Source of the DNA: Methanobacteriota archaeon
GTDB taxonomy: Archaea > Thermoplasmatota > Thermoplasmata > Methanomassiliicoccales > Methanomassiliicoccaceae
Assembly (NCBI GenBank): GCA_012518185.1
Contig: JAAYTA010000048.1
Location: forward strand, 1 to 41,232
Reading direction: 5' to 3'
DNA: 41,232 nt
Under the pieces are notes generated by a model, which worked only from the letters and a program-made list of their open reading frames with translations, had not been told where the DNA came from and ran no database searches. Numbering within the stretch: the first letter of the stretch is position 1; every line of letters begins with the position of its first letter. Shown one piece after another: positions 25,050 through 32,888 of this stretch. A program made the position numbers and the translations under genes.

Positions 25050-25643
25050 TTGGCAATGGAAGAAAGTTTTATTGATAGATTACAGGCCGTGCTTAGGGCG
25101 CCTGACACTGGGCCAACAATGAGGCGTTTCTTTGTCAATACAATATTTGACAGCACCTTTGTGATTTTGGGCATTCTAATAGCATCAGCATTCGGAACAG
25201 ATCCTGACTTCAGAATTATAACGACCACGATAATTACTAGTACAGTGGCTCTTGGAATCTCTACTGGCGTAAGTGTTTATGAAGCTGAAACTATGGAGCA
25301 GAAGTTGAGGATGCGAGAGATGGAGCGAGCTATGCTACGTTCATTAGAAGACACTCGCATTGAGCGCATTTCTCAACTAACCATTATATTAATAGCGGGA
25401 GTCAATTTCACTGCTCCCTTATTAGCTGGTCTCGCTACTCTAGCGCCATTTTTCATTCTTGGAGATGGGGGGATACGTGATGCAGCAATTATAAGCGTAG
25501 GATTAGCAATGTTGATCTTATTCATTGTAGGAGCCATGATGGGGCGATCTGGAGGACGCAACCCATGGAAGCAAGGTGCCCGTATGACTATAGCTGGTAT
25601 AGGTGCATTCATAATCTGTTATTGGATTGAATCACTATTATGA
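25050..25643 (+). CDS. VIT1/CCC1-type membrane protein (TIGR00267-like)
   Basis: The 197-residue protein has about five membrane helices. The loop EAETMEQKLRMREMERAMLRSLEDTRIE between helices 2 and 3 is acidic and basic, as in VIT1/CCC1 iron and manganese transporters, and GVSVYEAE resembles their helix-2 glycine/glutamate segment. Small archaeal members of this group (TIGR00267) lack proven function; divalent-cation transport is the family expectation. The start is TTG at 25050 or, more simply, ATG at 25056 (MEESFIDRL). Its stop abuts the convergent hypE stop with no gap. Confidence 0.8.
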   Translation: MAMEESFIDRLQAVLRAPDTGPTMRRFFVNTIFDSTFVILGILIASAFGTDPDFRIITTTIITSTVALGISTGVSVYEAETMEQKLRMREMERAMLRSLEDTRIERISQLTIILIAGVNFTAPLLAGLATLAPFFILGDGGIRDAAIISVGLAMLILFIVGAMMGRSGGRNPWKQGARMTIAGIGAFIICYWIESLL

Positions 25644-26690
25644 TTAACATATCCTCGGCACAGGATCGCCAATAGGCGTCTCAAGTATGCGGTGTCCTCC
25701 CACCTCAGTCCTCAGGACAACTCGATCATATTTACTAGTAGCCTTTCCAACTATAGCTGCATTCTTTCCCAAATTGCTCTGATGTAATACCTCGAGCACT
25801 TCTTCAGCCATATCTGGGACCACGCCAATTATAATCTTCCCCTCGTTTCCAATACTTAATGGATCTAATCCAAGAAGCTCACAAGCGTTCTTGACAGGTT
25901 CAGCAATAGGTATGGTGGCCTCCTCGATCTCTATACCAATGCCAGACTTAGACGACCACTCGTTGATGGCGTTAGCAAACCCGCCCCGAGTGGGGTCTTT
26001 CATACTAACCACTCCTCCAACTTGAAGAACATCCTCGATCAGTTTATTTAAGGGAGCTATATCGCTCTCGACTTCTGTTTCAAAACCATAGCCTTCTCGG
26101 AATGACAATAGGGCAATTCCATGATCGCCTAATGTACCCGAAGCAATGATCACATCTCCTTCAGAGAGATTATCATCAGTTAACCAATTAGATACAATTG
26201 GACGATAAGACCTAGCAACTTCAAGATTGTGATCTAGGAAACGGCTGCGTTTACCAATTGCAGACGTGGTAATGATCATATTGTCTATTGCACCCGATTC
26301 CATAACTTTTGTGTCGCCCGTGACTATTGGAACACCGGCAAGTTCAGAATAATGGCCAACTGATTGCATAGCTCTCTCGAGAATATCAATCTCAAGGCCT
26401 TCTTCCATTATGACTGATTGACCCAGTGCTATTGGCTGGGCGCCCATGACTGAAATGTCATTAATTGTTCCACATACTGCTAGAGAACCTATATCTCCTC
26501 CAGGAAAGAATAATGGCTTGATCGTGTGACCATCCATGGTAAACACGACATCATCTACAACGGCGGAGTCGTCGAAGGAGCGCAATGGGACTTCGACGGT
26601 AAATTGAGGTAAGAATGGTATGATGTGAAGGGAGAGAAGCTCATGCATGAGCTCGCCTCCTGCTCCATGACCCATAGTGACGCGCTTCAT
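25644..26690 (-). CDS. hypE: Hydrogenase maturation protein HypE
   Basis: HypE dehydrates a thiocarbamoylated C-terminal cysteine to thiocyanate, the source of the cyanide ligands of [NiFe] hydrogenase. The 348-residue protein begins with the MGHGAGGELMHEL motif, has the AIRS-type ATP-binding segments FFPGGDIGSLAVCGTINDISVMGA and VTGDTKVM, and ends PRIC, with the catalytic Cys348 at the terminus. All key features are intact. It is transcribed alone; HypF and HypD partners are not in the window. Confidence 0.97.
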   Translation of the reverse strand: MKRVTMGHGAGGELMHELLSLHIIPFLPQFTVEVPLRSFDDSAVVDDVVFTMDGHTIKPLFFPGGDIGSLAVCGTINDISVMGAQPIALGQSVIMEEGLEIDILERAMQSVGHYSELAGVPIVTGDTKVMESGAIDNMIITTSAIGKRSRFLDHNLEVARSYRPIVSNWLTDDNLSEGDVIIASGTLGDHGIALLSFREGYGFETEVESDIAPLNKLIEDVLQVGGVVSMKDPTRGGFANAINEWSSKSGIGIEIEEATIPIAEPVKNACELLGLDPLSIGNEGKIIIGVVPDMAEEVLEVLHQSNLGKNAAIVGKATSKYDRVVLRTEVGGHRILETPIGDPVPRIC

Positions 26691-26763
26691 AATACGAGGT
26701 GATATTTTCTAATTAGTTTAAACCTTCTGGCTAATAGTACAGCAGTCTATACAATAAATGTGT

Positions 26764-27246
26764 TCAAGTAGGCATAACTATAAGATCTTCTAATTTAGGA
26801 TTCGATCTGACAATATCATATGTATAACTTGACTGGATTTTATCTCCAATAATGTTAGTTTCATTCACTTCAAATTCATCGCCACTTTTCCATTCGTAAC
26901 AAATTTTTTCAGCCATATGCATTTCATTGCCAGTTCCATTCCATTCCACGTAAAGCACATCGCCACTTTTCCACTCCCCAATATGATCATGAATCTGCCC
27001 GTACGAGCCGATAGTAAATTGATGAATCTTTTCTTCTTCTTTCGAATATCCAAACAGATTCGCTTCTTGATATTGTTCCTGGCCGTCTAATTCCATTGTA
27101 ATTGTTAACAAAATTCCTCCGCCTATCACTTCCCTACCGTGTAGATCACCAGTACCATAGATGGTCTGATGACCTACAATCCCCCTAACGTCCATATGCC
27201 AATTTCCTAAGAATCGTCTGAGCCTATCTAGTGGTAATGTATCCAT
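26764..27246 (-). CDS. DUF1579-like (lipocalin-type) protein
   Basis: The 160-residue protein is beta-rich with LRRFLGNWHMDVRGIV, REVIGGGILLTITMELDGQEQ, YSKEEEKIHQFTIGSYGQIHDHIGEW and repeated EWKSGD segments. This fits DUF1579 and related heme/lipocalin-like beta barrels, which start L--f-GtW-g-G and bear alternating strands. No cysteine site or membrane segment is present. The role is unknown. It lies 73 bases upstream of hypE on the same strand. Confidence 0.65.
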   Translation of the reverse strand: MDTLPLDRLRRFLGNWHMDVRGIVGHQTIYGTGDLHGREVIGGGILLTITMELDGQEQYQEANLFGYSKEEEKIHQFTIGSYGQIHDHIGEWKSGDVLYVEWNGTGNEMHMAEKICYEWKSGDEFEVNETNIIGDKIQSSYTYDIVRSNPKLEDLIVMPT

Positions 27247-27427
27247 ACGATCGCCACGTAGTGTTTCGAGTTAAAGAGTAATAAATCTGGTCACAGGTTA
27301 ATTCTAAAAGCAATTATTATGGCCAACGCACCCTCCCATTCCCACTTCTAATCTACCAACATTCAAGAAAAATTTTGTTCAGATGATCTGATTATTAAGT
27401 AACTAATCACTCTTTTGATACGATATC

Positions 27428-27435
27428 CTTAAATG
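27428..27435 (+). promoter_or_regulatory. TATA-like box of tRNA-Arg(TCG)
   Basis: CTTAAATG is centred about 32 bases before the tRNA start, in promoter position. The match to a TATA box is moderate. Confidence 0.35.
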
Positions 27436-27463
27436 TGATTATGTCCTCGCATGGAGAAAATAG

Positions 27464-27541
27464 GGGCTCGTAGGGTAGCATGGATTATCCTTTCGGCCTT
27501 CGGAGCCGAGGACGGGGGTTCAAATCCCCCCGGGCCCACCA
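27464..27541 (+). tRNA. tRNA-Arg, anticodon TCG
   Basis: The cloverleaf has acceptor GGGCTCG/CGGGCCC with one G-U pair, D-stem GGGT/ATCC, anticodon stem TCGGC/GCCGA around CTTCGGA, and T-arm GGGGG-TTCAAAT-CCCCC. TCG at 34-36 reads CGA/CGG arginine codons. The discriminator is A (27538), and CCA is encoded at 27539-27541. There is no intron. An open reading frame passes through the tRNA but is not coding there. Confidence 0.94.
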
Positions 27542-27590
27542 CTTCCTTTCTGGGAAGCTGAATAATTTACAAGAGCGATTTGTGGAACCC

Positions 27591-28544
27591 ATGTTACTCT
27601 CTATTGGTCTGCTAATATTGGCTATTGCTCTCATATATCTGGGCGCGCGCTGGCTAGTCGATGGGGCATCCGAACTTGCAGCTTATTTTGGAGTGAGTTC
27701 GATAATTATAGGCCTTACCGTGGTAGGTATGGGTACATCTGCTCCGGAATTGATGCTAGCAATTATATCTGGAGTAGAGGGAGTAGGATCCATATCAGCA
27801 GGAAATGTATTTGGAGCCAATATAGCCAATGCCACATATGTGATAGGTGCGAGTATAATTGCACTTCCAATAGTAGTAAAGTTTAAAGAAATACGTAGGG
27901 AGGCCCTATTCTTATTTGCTGCGTTATTAATCACAACATTCATGGCTCTTGATGGCACCATCTCTAGATTGGAAGGTATCTTCCTCATTTTGCTATCTTT
28001 CGCTCTTATGATATTAACACTAAGGACTTTGAGGAATAATCGGGTAGATTCCTCACTAGCTGAGGAATTTGAATCCATTAAGCCAGATACTAAACATCCT
28101 CTAAAAAGTGCATTATTAGTCATAATTGGACTCGCTATCTTGATTGTTGGGACTGATCTAGCGGTAGATTCAGCTACAGAAATTGCCACGGTTCTAGGCG
28201 TTAGTGAATTCCTAATAGGGCTTACTATTATGACATTTGGAACTACTACTCCGGAATTTGCCGCCAGTCTAATTGCTTCCTTGAGGGGAAACTCTGATCT
28301 AGCATTAGGAAATATTCTCGGCACTATGTTTTTTAACGCCACCATAGTTCTAGGAACGGCTTCAGCGATATCTCCACTCATTATATCGAGTGATCAATTA
28401 TTATTTGGAGTCCTAGCACAGTTGGCGATAGGCTCCCTAATGTTAGCGATAATATATCGTAAAAATTATCTAACTCGTCCTCTAGGCGTAGCTTTAGTAC
28501 TGCTGTATATAATCTATATCTCTGCAGTGCTTATTCTGACATGA
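27591..28544 (+). CDS. CaCA-family Na+/Ca2+ exchanger (YrbG-like)
   Basis: The 317-residue protein has about ten membrane helices and the two inverted alpha-repeats of the family: GLTVVGMGTSAPELMLAI and GLTIMTFGTTTPEFAASL, each with its ion-binding glutamate. It would exchange calcium (or another divalent cation) for sodium or protons. The ATG at 27591 was chosen because an upstream in-frame reading passes through tRNA-Arg. The CBS-domain gene follows 39 bases later. Confidence 0.92.
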   Translation: MLLSIGLLILAIALIYLGARWLVDGASELAAYFGVSSIIIGLTVVGMGTSAPELMLAIISGVEGVGSISAGNVFGANIANATYVIGASIIALPIVVKFKEIRREALFLFAALLITTFMALDGTISRLEGIFLILLSFALMILTLRTLRNNRVDSSLAEEFESIKPDTKHPLKSALLVIIGLAILIVGTDLAVDSATEIATVLGVSEFLIGLTIMTFGTTTPEFAASLIASLRGNSDLALGNILGTMFFNATIVLGTASAISPLIISSDQLLFGVLAQLAIGSLMLAIIYRKNYLTRPLGVALVLLYIIYISAVLILT

Positions 28545-28583
28545 TGGCAAATATAATGAATCAATAAGGAATACTCTGATTGC

Positions 28584-29066
28584 ATGACATATAGGGAGAG
28601 ATCATTCAGTGAGCTATTGGTAGGTGACGTTGCATCAAAATTAGTGCATACTGCATCTACTGTCAGTTCAAAAGCATCGATACGCGAAGTCATAGAGAAG
28701 ATGGCAGCCAATCCACTGTCTCGGAAAGTATATGTTGTAGATGAGCAGGGTAGGTATAGAGGTACAGTTAGTACTGAAACAATTCTACGCTTGTTAGGCT
28801 ATCGTGTCGGCGTTCGAAAAGATGGGGGGATATCCTTCATGCGCTTTCTTGTGGATGCACTAAAGGAGGATGCAGGACATATAATGGTGAAGGGATCCAC
28901 TGTGACTACCAGTACTAAGCTAACCACTGCTCTAGATATAATGGTTAATGAACATCTAAATGATCTGCCAGTGGTAGATGCGGATGGTATTCTAATTGGA
29001 GAAATGGCCAGCCTAGAATTACTGGAAGAGGGAAAGGCACTATTCGATGAGAGTCCTAGGGATTAA
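28584..29066 (+). CDS. CBS-domain pair protein
   Basis: The 160-residue protein is two CBS domains: the first around 15-75 (TVSSKASIREVIEKMAANPLSRKVYVVDEQGRYRGTVS) and the second around 100-150 (TSTKLTTALDIMVNEHLNDLPVVDADGILIGEM). Stand-alone CBS pairs bind adenine nucleotides and regulate partner enzymes or transporters. Its position directly after a cation exchanger suggests regulation of that exchanger, which is inference. Confidence 0.88.
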   Translation: MTYRERSFSELLVGDVASKLVHTASTVSSKASIREVIEKMAANPLSRKVYVVDEQGRYRGTVSTETILRLLGYRVGVRKDGGISFMRFLVDALKEDAGHIMVKGSTVTTSTKLTTALDIMVNEHLNDLPVVDADGILIGEMASLELLEEGKALFDESPRD

Positions 29067-29090
29067 GAGGAGCATTGTTCGGAGTTGAAT

Positions 29091-29276
29091 TCACTCGGCT
29101 TCAGACTCTGATGTCTGTTCAGGTGATTCTTCTACCGAGTCTACATGCACTCCCATTCCTCCCCTCATGCCTCTGCTGAAACCAGAAATTATATCTTTGC
29201 CAGTTCTCAATACTCTGCCAACTACTATTCCTGCCTTTTCAGCTGCTTCACCAACTCTACTATTTTCTCCATTCAT
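29091..29276 (-). CDS. Small 61-residue protein, Gly-rich with acidic tail
   Basis: The product begins MNGENSRVGEAAEKAGIVVG, has a basic, glycine-rich middle (GRVLRTGKDIISGFSRGMRGG) and an acidic tail rich in Glu and Ser. A TATA-like ATATAT (29298-29303, minus strand) lies about 25 bases before the ATG, as for a leaderless archaeal gene, and this is the best support for a real gene. The middle could form an amphipathic membrane-associated helix. I know no named family; the role is unknown. Confidence 0.5.
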   Translation of the reverse strand: MNGENSRVGEAAEKAGIVVGRVLRTGKDIISGFSRGMRGGMGVHVDSVEESPEQTSESEAE

Positions 29277-29297
29277 GGATCATAGATGGCGTGTTTG

Positions 29298-29303
29298 ATA
29301 TAT
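29298..29303 (-). promoter_or_regulatory. TATA box of the 61-residue gene
   Basis: ATATAT on the minus strand is centred about 25 bases upstream of the ATG at 29276, the expected spacing for a leaderless transcript. Confidence 0.4.
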
Positions 29304-29341
29304 GAGCATTAACGCCTATTCCTTCTACTTTATTGATACAC

Positions 29342-30178
29342 TCATACTTGTATGATTAATTCCCTTATTCCTGTTAACTCTAGGCTTTTATGATAAAGTT
29401 CCTCGCGTATTACCGAGTCATAAGCTTGATTATATGCTTCTGTTTCATGTGTGTGATCGAAGAAGCGTCCAGTTATGCCTTCTAAGTCAGGAGATGTTGC
29501 TAAAAACATTATCGAGTCGGCGCCTTCCTGCACATCTCCCTGCGGTGGAGTCCCAATTTCCTTCACCATATTGGTATTGAGGAGTGAGCCAGGATGGACC
29601 GCATTTATAGTGATAGAAGTATCATTGAGTCTAGCTGCCATATCTATCGTGAACATTATCAGAGCTAACTTACTCTGTCCGTACGCATCCCATCCATCAT
29701 AGTTATGAATCATCATCAAGTCATTAAGATCCACATATCTCTGACCTAAAGAGGCTACATTAATCACACGTGATGATGAGCCTTGTAGATTAGGAATCAT
29801 TAGATGAGTAAGTAAAAATGGCGCTAGGTAATTTATAGCCATCCTAAGCTCATAGCCTTCCCTACTGACTTCTCTTCCAGATCCTGGAGGCCCTGCACCT
29901 ATCCCAGCATTATTGATGAGTATGTCAATATTTATTCCTTCAAGATCATGAGCCAACTGTCGAACATTGTTAAGTGATGAAAAATCTGCATTGAAATATT
30001 GTAATCGTTCATTGCCCGTAGATTGAATAATCTCATCAGTTACATAAGCACCCTTGTCTGGACTTCTTCCATGTATTAGTACTTCTGTACCTTTAATAGC
30101 TAGATCATGAGCTACACGTTTTCCAATACCGTCCGTTGAGCCAGTGATCAATACTACGCTGTCGTCGATAGACTTCAT
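29342..30178 (-). CDS. Short-chain dehydrogenase/reductase (retinol-dehydrogenase-like)
   Basis: The 278-residue protein has the SDR cofactor motif TGSTDGIG near the N-terminus, NNAG, the catalytic serine in VINVASLG, and YGQSK (catalytic Tyr and Lys), with HPG following. Arg40-like basic residues after the second strand (IHGRSPDKG) point to NADP preference. The closest architecture is the WW-oxidoreductase or retinol-dehydrogenase group; the substrate is unknown. It is transcribed alone. Confidence 0.92.
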   Translation of the reverse strand: MKSIDDSVVLITGSTDGIGKRVAHDLAIKGTEVLIHGRSPDKGAYVTDEIIQSTGNERLQYFNADFSSLNNVRQLAHDLEGINIDILINNAGIGAGPPGSGREVSREGYELRMAINYLAPFLLTHLMIPNLQGSSSRVINVASLGQRYVDLNDLMMIHNYDGWDAYGQSKLALIMFTIDMAARLNDTSITINAVHPGSLLNTNMVKEIGTPPQGDVQEGADSIMFLATSPDLEGITGRFFDHTHETEAYNQAYDSVIREELYHKSLELTGIRELIIQV

Positions 30179-30515
30179 ACGTATCTACTTTCTGATTGAT
30201 TAGTATTGAAACTATCGATGGAAAACATATCTTAAAATTACTCATCAATTTCAAGACGTTATGATTAGTATGATAGGAGTTCAAAGTTTACAAATCTATA
30301 ATATTTTACTCAGGAATTATCAGTTATCAGTTATATTGTAGTATATCGATAGATTATTCCATCTACGGCATTAATGCAATGCACTGCTATCACATTCGTT
30401 ATGTGTGACAAATTAAGCTTAATGTTTTCTCATAATGGAGTGGTAGAAGGCATATCATCAAATCAGTCTTTACCTATCCTCTTGTCAGGCAGGCCATTCT
30501 GTCTAGGAGATAGAT
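30179..30515. other. 337-base AT-rich gap upstream of mgtE
   Basis: The gap holds the SDR and mgtE promoters. The tandem TTATCAGTTATCAGTTATAT at 30316-30335 is the only clear short repeat. Because mgtE often has a magnesium-sensing leader in bacteria I looked for a strong stem-rich leader and found none. I see no gene here. Confidence 0.35.
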
Positions 30516-31847
30516 ATGGATAAAAAGGAAGTTCATAGATTCATAGAAGATAGGCGTCTAGGCGAACTAAGAGCTCGCTTGATGTCGATCGATAGTCCTG
30601 CCTTGAAGGAGATAATGGGAGATCTAGGTGCTGTAGATCGAGTAATAGTTTTTCGCCTGTTGGATAAAGATTTAGCAATAGATCTATTCGAGAATCTCGA
30701 TGTAGATCAACAAGCTTCGTTGATATCTTCTATGGAGGATCCAGAAGTTCTTGGCCTTATTGAACCATTAGATCCTGATGATCATGCTAGATTATTTGAA
30801 GAGCTTCCGGCCAAAGTAACTAAACGCCTCTTATCTAACATGAGTCCCCAAATGAGAAGTTCAGTAAACCTTTTACTTGGTTATCCAGAGGGCAGTGCGG
30901 GACGTGTAATGAGTCCTCGATACATGGCTGTTAGAGGATATAGAACCGTAAGTGAGGTACTATCAAGCCTACACAAATCCTCTCTACGTCCAGATGAGAT
31001 GGAGAGTATTTTTGTAATTGATCGAGAGAGGCATTATTTAGGATATATAAGGCTTGGACAATTAATTAAAGCAACACCAGATATTGCTGTAATAGATCTA
31101 GTCCAAGGTCGAGATATCTTCGCTCGTACGCTCGATCCACGATCAAAGGCTATTGACCTAATTATGGAGGAGGACATCCCAGTAATTGCAGTAGTAGACA
31201 ATGAGCATCGTTTGGTAGGCGGAATTACTTTCGATGATGCTCTAGATATGGTAGAAGAAGACACTACTGCAGATTTCCATAAATCGGCTTTTGTAACTAC
31301 TGTTAAGACCAATCTTAAAGATACGAGCATAAGAGTACTTTATCGTGCCCGCTTGCCATGGCTATTATTATTAGTCTTTGTTAATATATTTTCTGGAGCA
31401 GGCATTGCTCTATATGAGTCTACAATAGCGGAAAAACTCTCCTTAGTGTTCTTCCTACCCTTACTCATAGATAGTGGCGGTAATGCAGGGACACAATCTT
31501 CTACTCTAGTAATCAGGGCCATGGCTACTGGGGATGTAGGAGCTAAAGACTGGCTACGAATGATAGGGCGCGAAGCCGTCCTAGCATGCACGATGGGAGT
31601 GACATTAGCATTAGCTGTATCATTGATAGGATTAGAACGCGGTGGTCCAGAAGTAGCCCTTATTGTTTCACTAACAATGGTGATTGTTATCCTAATGGGC
31701 TCCCTTATAGGAATGTCCCTTCCATTCCTTATGGCTCGTTTAAACATTGATCCAGCTACTGCCAGCGCTCCATTGGTTACCTCGATAGCTGACATCAGTG
31801 GCGTCTTCATCTACTTCACCATGGCTACTTGGATATTAGGCATATGA
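30516..31847 (+). CDS. mgtE: Magnesium transporter MgtE
   Basis: MgtE is a gated Mg2+ channel of the cytoplasmic membrane. The 443-residue protein has the helical MgtE_N domain (about 20-130), a pair of CBS domains (about 135-255) and five C-terminal membrane helices. LLIDSGGNAGTQSSTLVIRAMA contains the selectivity signature, and ITSIADISG follows the last ion-binding region. Length is normal. It is transcribed alone. Confidence 0.95.
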   Translation: MDKKEVHRFIEDRRLGELRARLMSIDSPALKEIMGDLGAVDRVIVFRLLDKDLAIDLFENLDVDQQASLISSMEDPEVLGLIEPLDPDDHARLFEELPAKVTKRLLSNMSPQMRSSVNLLLGYPEGSAGRVMSPRYMAVRGYRTVSEVLSSLHKSSLRPDEMESIFVIDRERHYLGYIRLGQLIKATPDIAVIDLVQGRDIFARTLDPRSKAIDLIMEEDIPVIAVVDNEHRLVGGITFDDALDMVEEDTTADFHKSAFVTTVKTNLKDTSIRVLYRARLPWLLLLVFVNIFSGAGIALYESTIAEKLSLVFFLPLLIDSGGNAGTQSSTLVIRAMATGDVGAKDWLRMIGREAVLACTMGVTLALAVSLIGLERGGPEVALIVSLTMVIVILMGSLIGMSLPFLMARLNIDPATASAPLVTSIADISGVFIYFTMATWILGI

Positions 31848-32005
31848 TTTATCTTGCATAATATAATCAGGCCAATAGTCGATATCGAATAAACCCTTCA
31901 TAGATGCTAAGCCTGTGGTATATCTCAATCTAGAAGAAATTGATATCACTATTTCCTATATTTAAGATAAATAGTGTGTATTACTGCTACATTAGGGCCA
32001 CTGGA

Positions 32006-32028
32006 TATGATCCCATCTTAGGATCATA
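32006..32028. repeat. Inverted repeat TATGATCC/GGATCATA upstream of the pseudogene
   Basis: TATGATCC (32006-32013) and GGATCATA (32021-32028) are exact inverted copies around seven bases, and TATGATCC occurs a third time at 32059-32066. The site is 55-80 bases before the pseudogene start and may be an old operator or a hairpin in its leader. Confidence 0.35.
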
Positions 32029-32083
32029 AGGAAGATTATCAGTATCTATCTCCTGCATTATGATCCAGTTGTGGTGGCTAGGT

Positions 32084-32820
32084 ATGAAGATCTGGCGATA
32101 TTAGGCAGTCCACGGTGAAGGAGGACAGGCACAGATATTATTAGAAAGATTGAGAAGCACTTATGTTCTCGCGGCAATGTAGGATTAGAGTACTTACATC
32201 TGACTGACACTAATCCTGCAATTTACCACAGCTGTTTTACATGCATTAGTAGAGGCGAAGATTATGTCTATTTAGGGGCGATCAGAAAGTAATCGAAGAA
32301 ATGATCGAAAGATCTGATGGCATAATCTTAATTTCACCAGGATATGTACAGAACGTTAGTGGACTGATGAAGAACTTCATCGATCGATTTGCCTACACTA
32401 ATCATCATTCACGTTTTTCGGAAAATAAATGATGCTAGTGGCCAAAGGAGAAACTGGTCCAGATAAGACTCTTAATAACTTACGAGTTGCTATTTTTGGG
32501 CCGCAAATTGTTAGCGAATTAAATTATGTGAGCTTTCTCTGGCTAATATCTCCACAAGCGAATTCAAAATAAGAAAAAACTAAAGCAAGTGTCTGTTCGA
32601 CTCTATAGCGCCATTATGAATAAGATATAAGACTTACCTTTACTGATTACATATACTTCTGATTCTTCAAGAAGATCTCCAATGAAGTTAGAGAGTGACT
32701 ACCTGCTGACTTCACTTACTATCTGTCCAAAGATGAATATTTCTATGATATTCATATTAGTCTGATGAGGATCAGGGCTGCTATATTAATTAGAATAGCT
32801 GACTTATTCATGAGAATATG
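32084..32820 (+). pseudogene. Decayed NAD(P)H-dependent FMN reductase / flavodoxin-like protein
   Basis: Joining reading frames recovers a flavodoxin-fold reductase: ILGSPR near 32098-32115; CFTC followed by GEDYVY near 32230-32270; VIEEMIERSDGIILISPGYVQ and SGLMKNFIDRFAY near 32290-32393; LLVA-KGE near 32430; and the C-terminal FFKKISNEVRE and LPADFTYYLSKDEYFYD near 32660-32750. The frame is broken by a probable one-base loss after the start ATG at 32084, a TGA after ILGSPR, frameshifts near 32275 and 32430, and stops near 32671 and 32697. Such proteins reduce flavins or act as iron-sulfur flavoproteins. The damage is multiple, so this is a true pseudogene rather than a single recoding event. 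Confidence 0.8.
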
Positions 32821-32888
32821 AAGTCCTATCACGGTAAAGAAAAAATATAGTTTATGGAGCTCCATTGTCTGCTCCACTCCTAATATAT

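Noticed and set aside
27480-27590. Upstream extension of the cation-exchanger reading frame
   Set aside because: It runs through tRNA-Arg(TCG); the ATG at 27591 gives the normal family start.
30179-30515. Magnesium riboswitch upstream of mgtE
   Set aside because: No strong helices or known M-box pattern; the region is simple AT-rich DNA.
32084-32820. Recoding (TGA read-through or pyrrolysine) explaining the broken flavoprotein frame
   Set aside because: There are several frameshifts as well as stops, and the stops are not all of one kind; decay explains it better.
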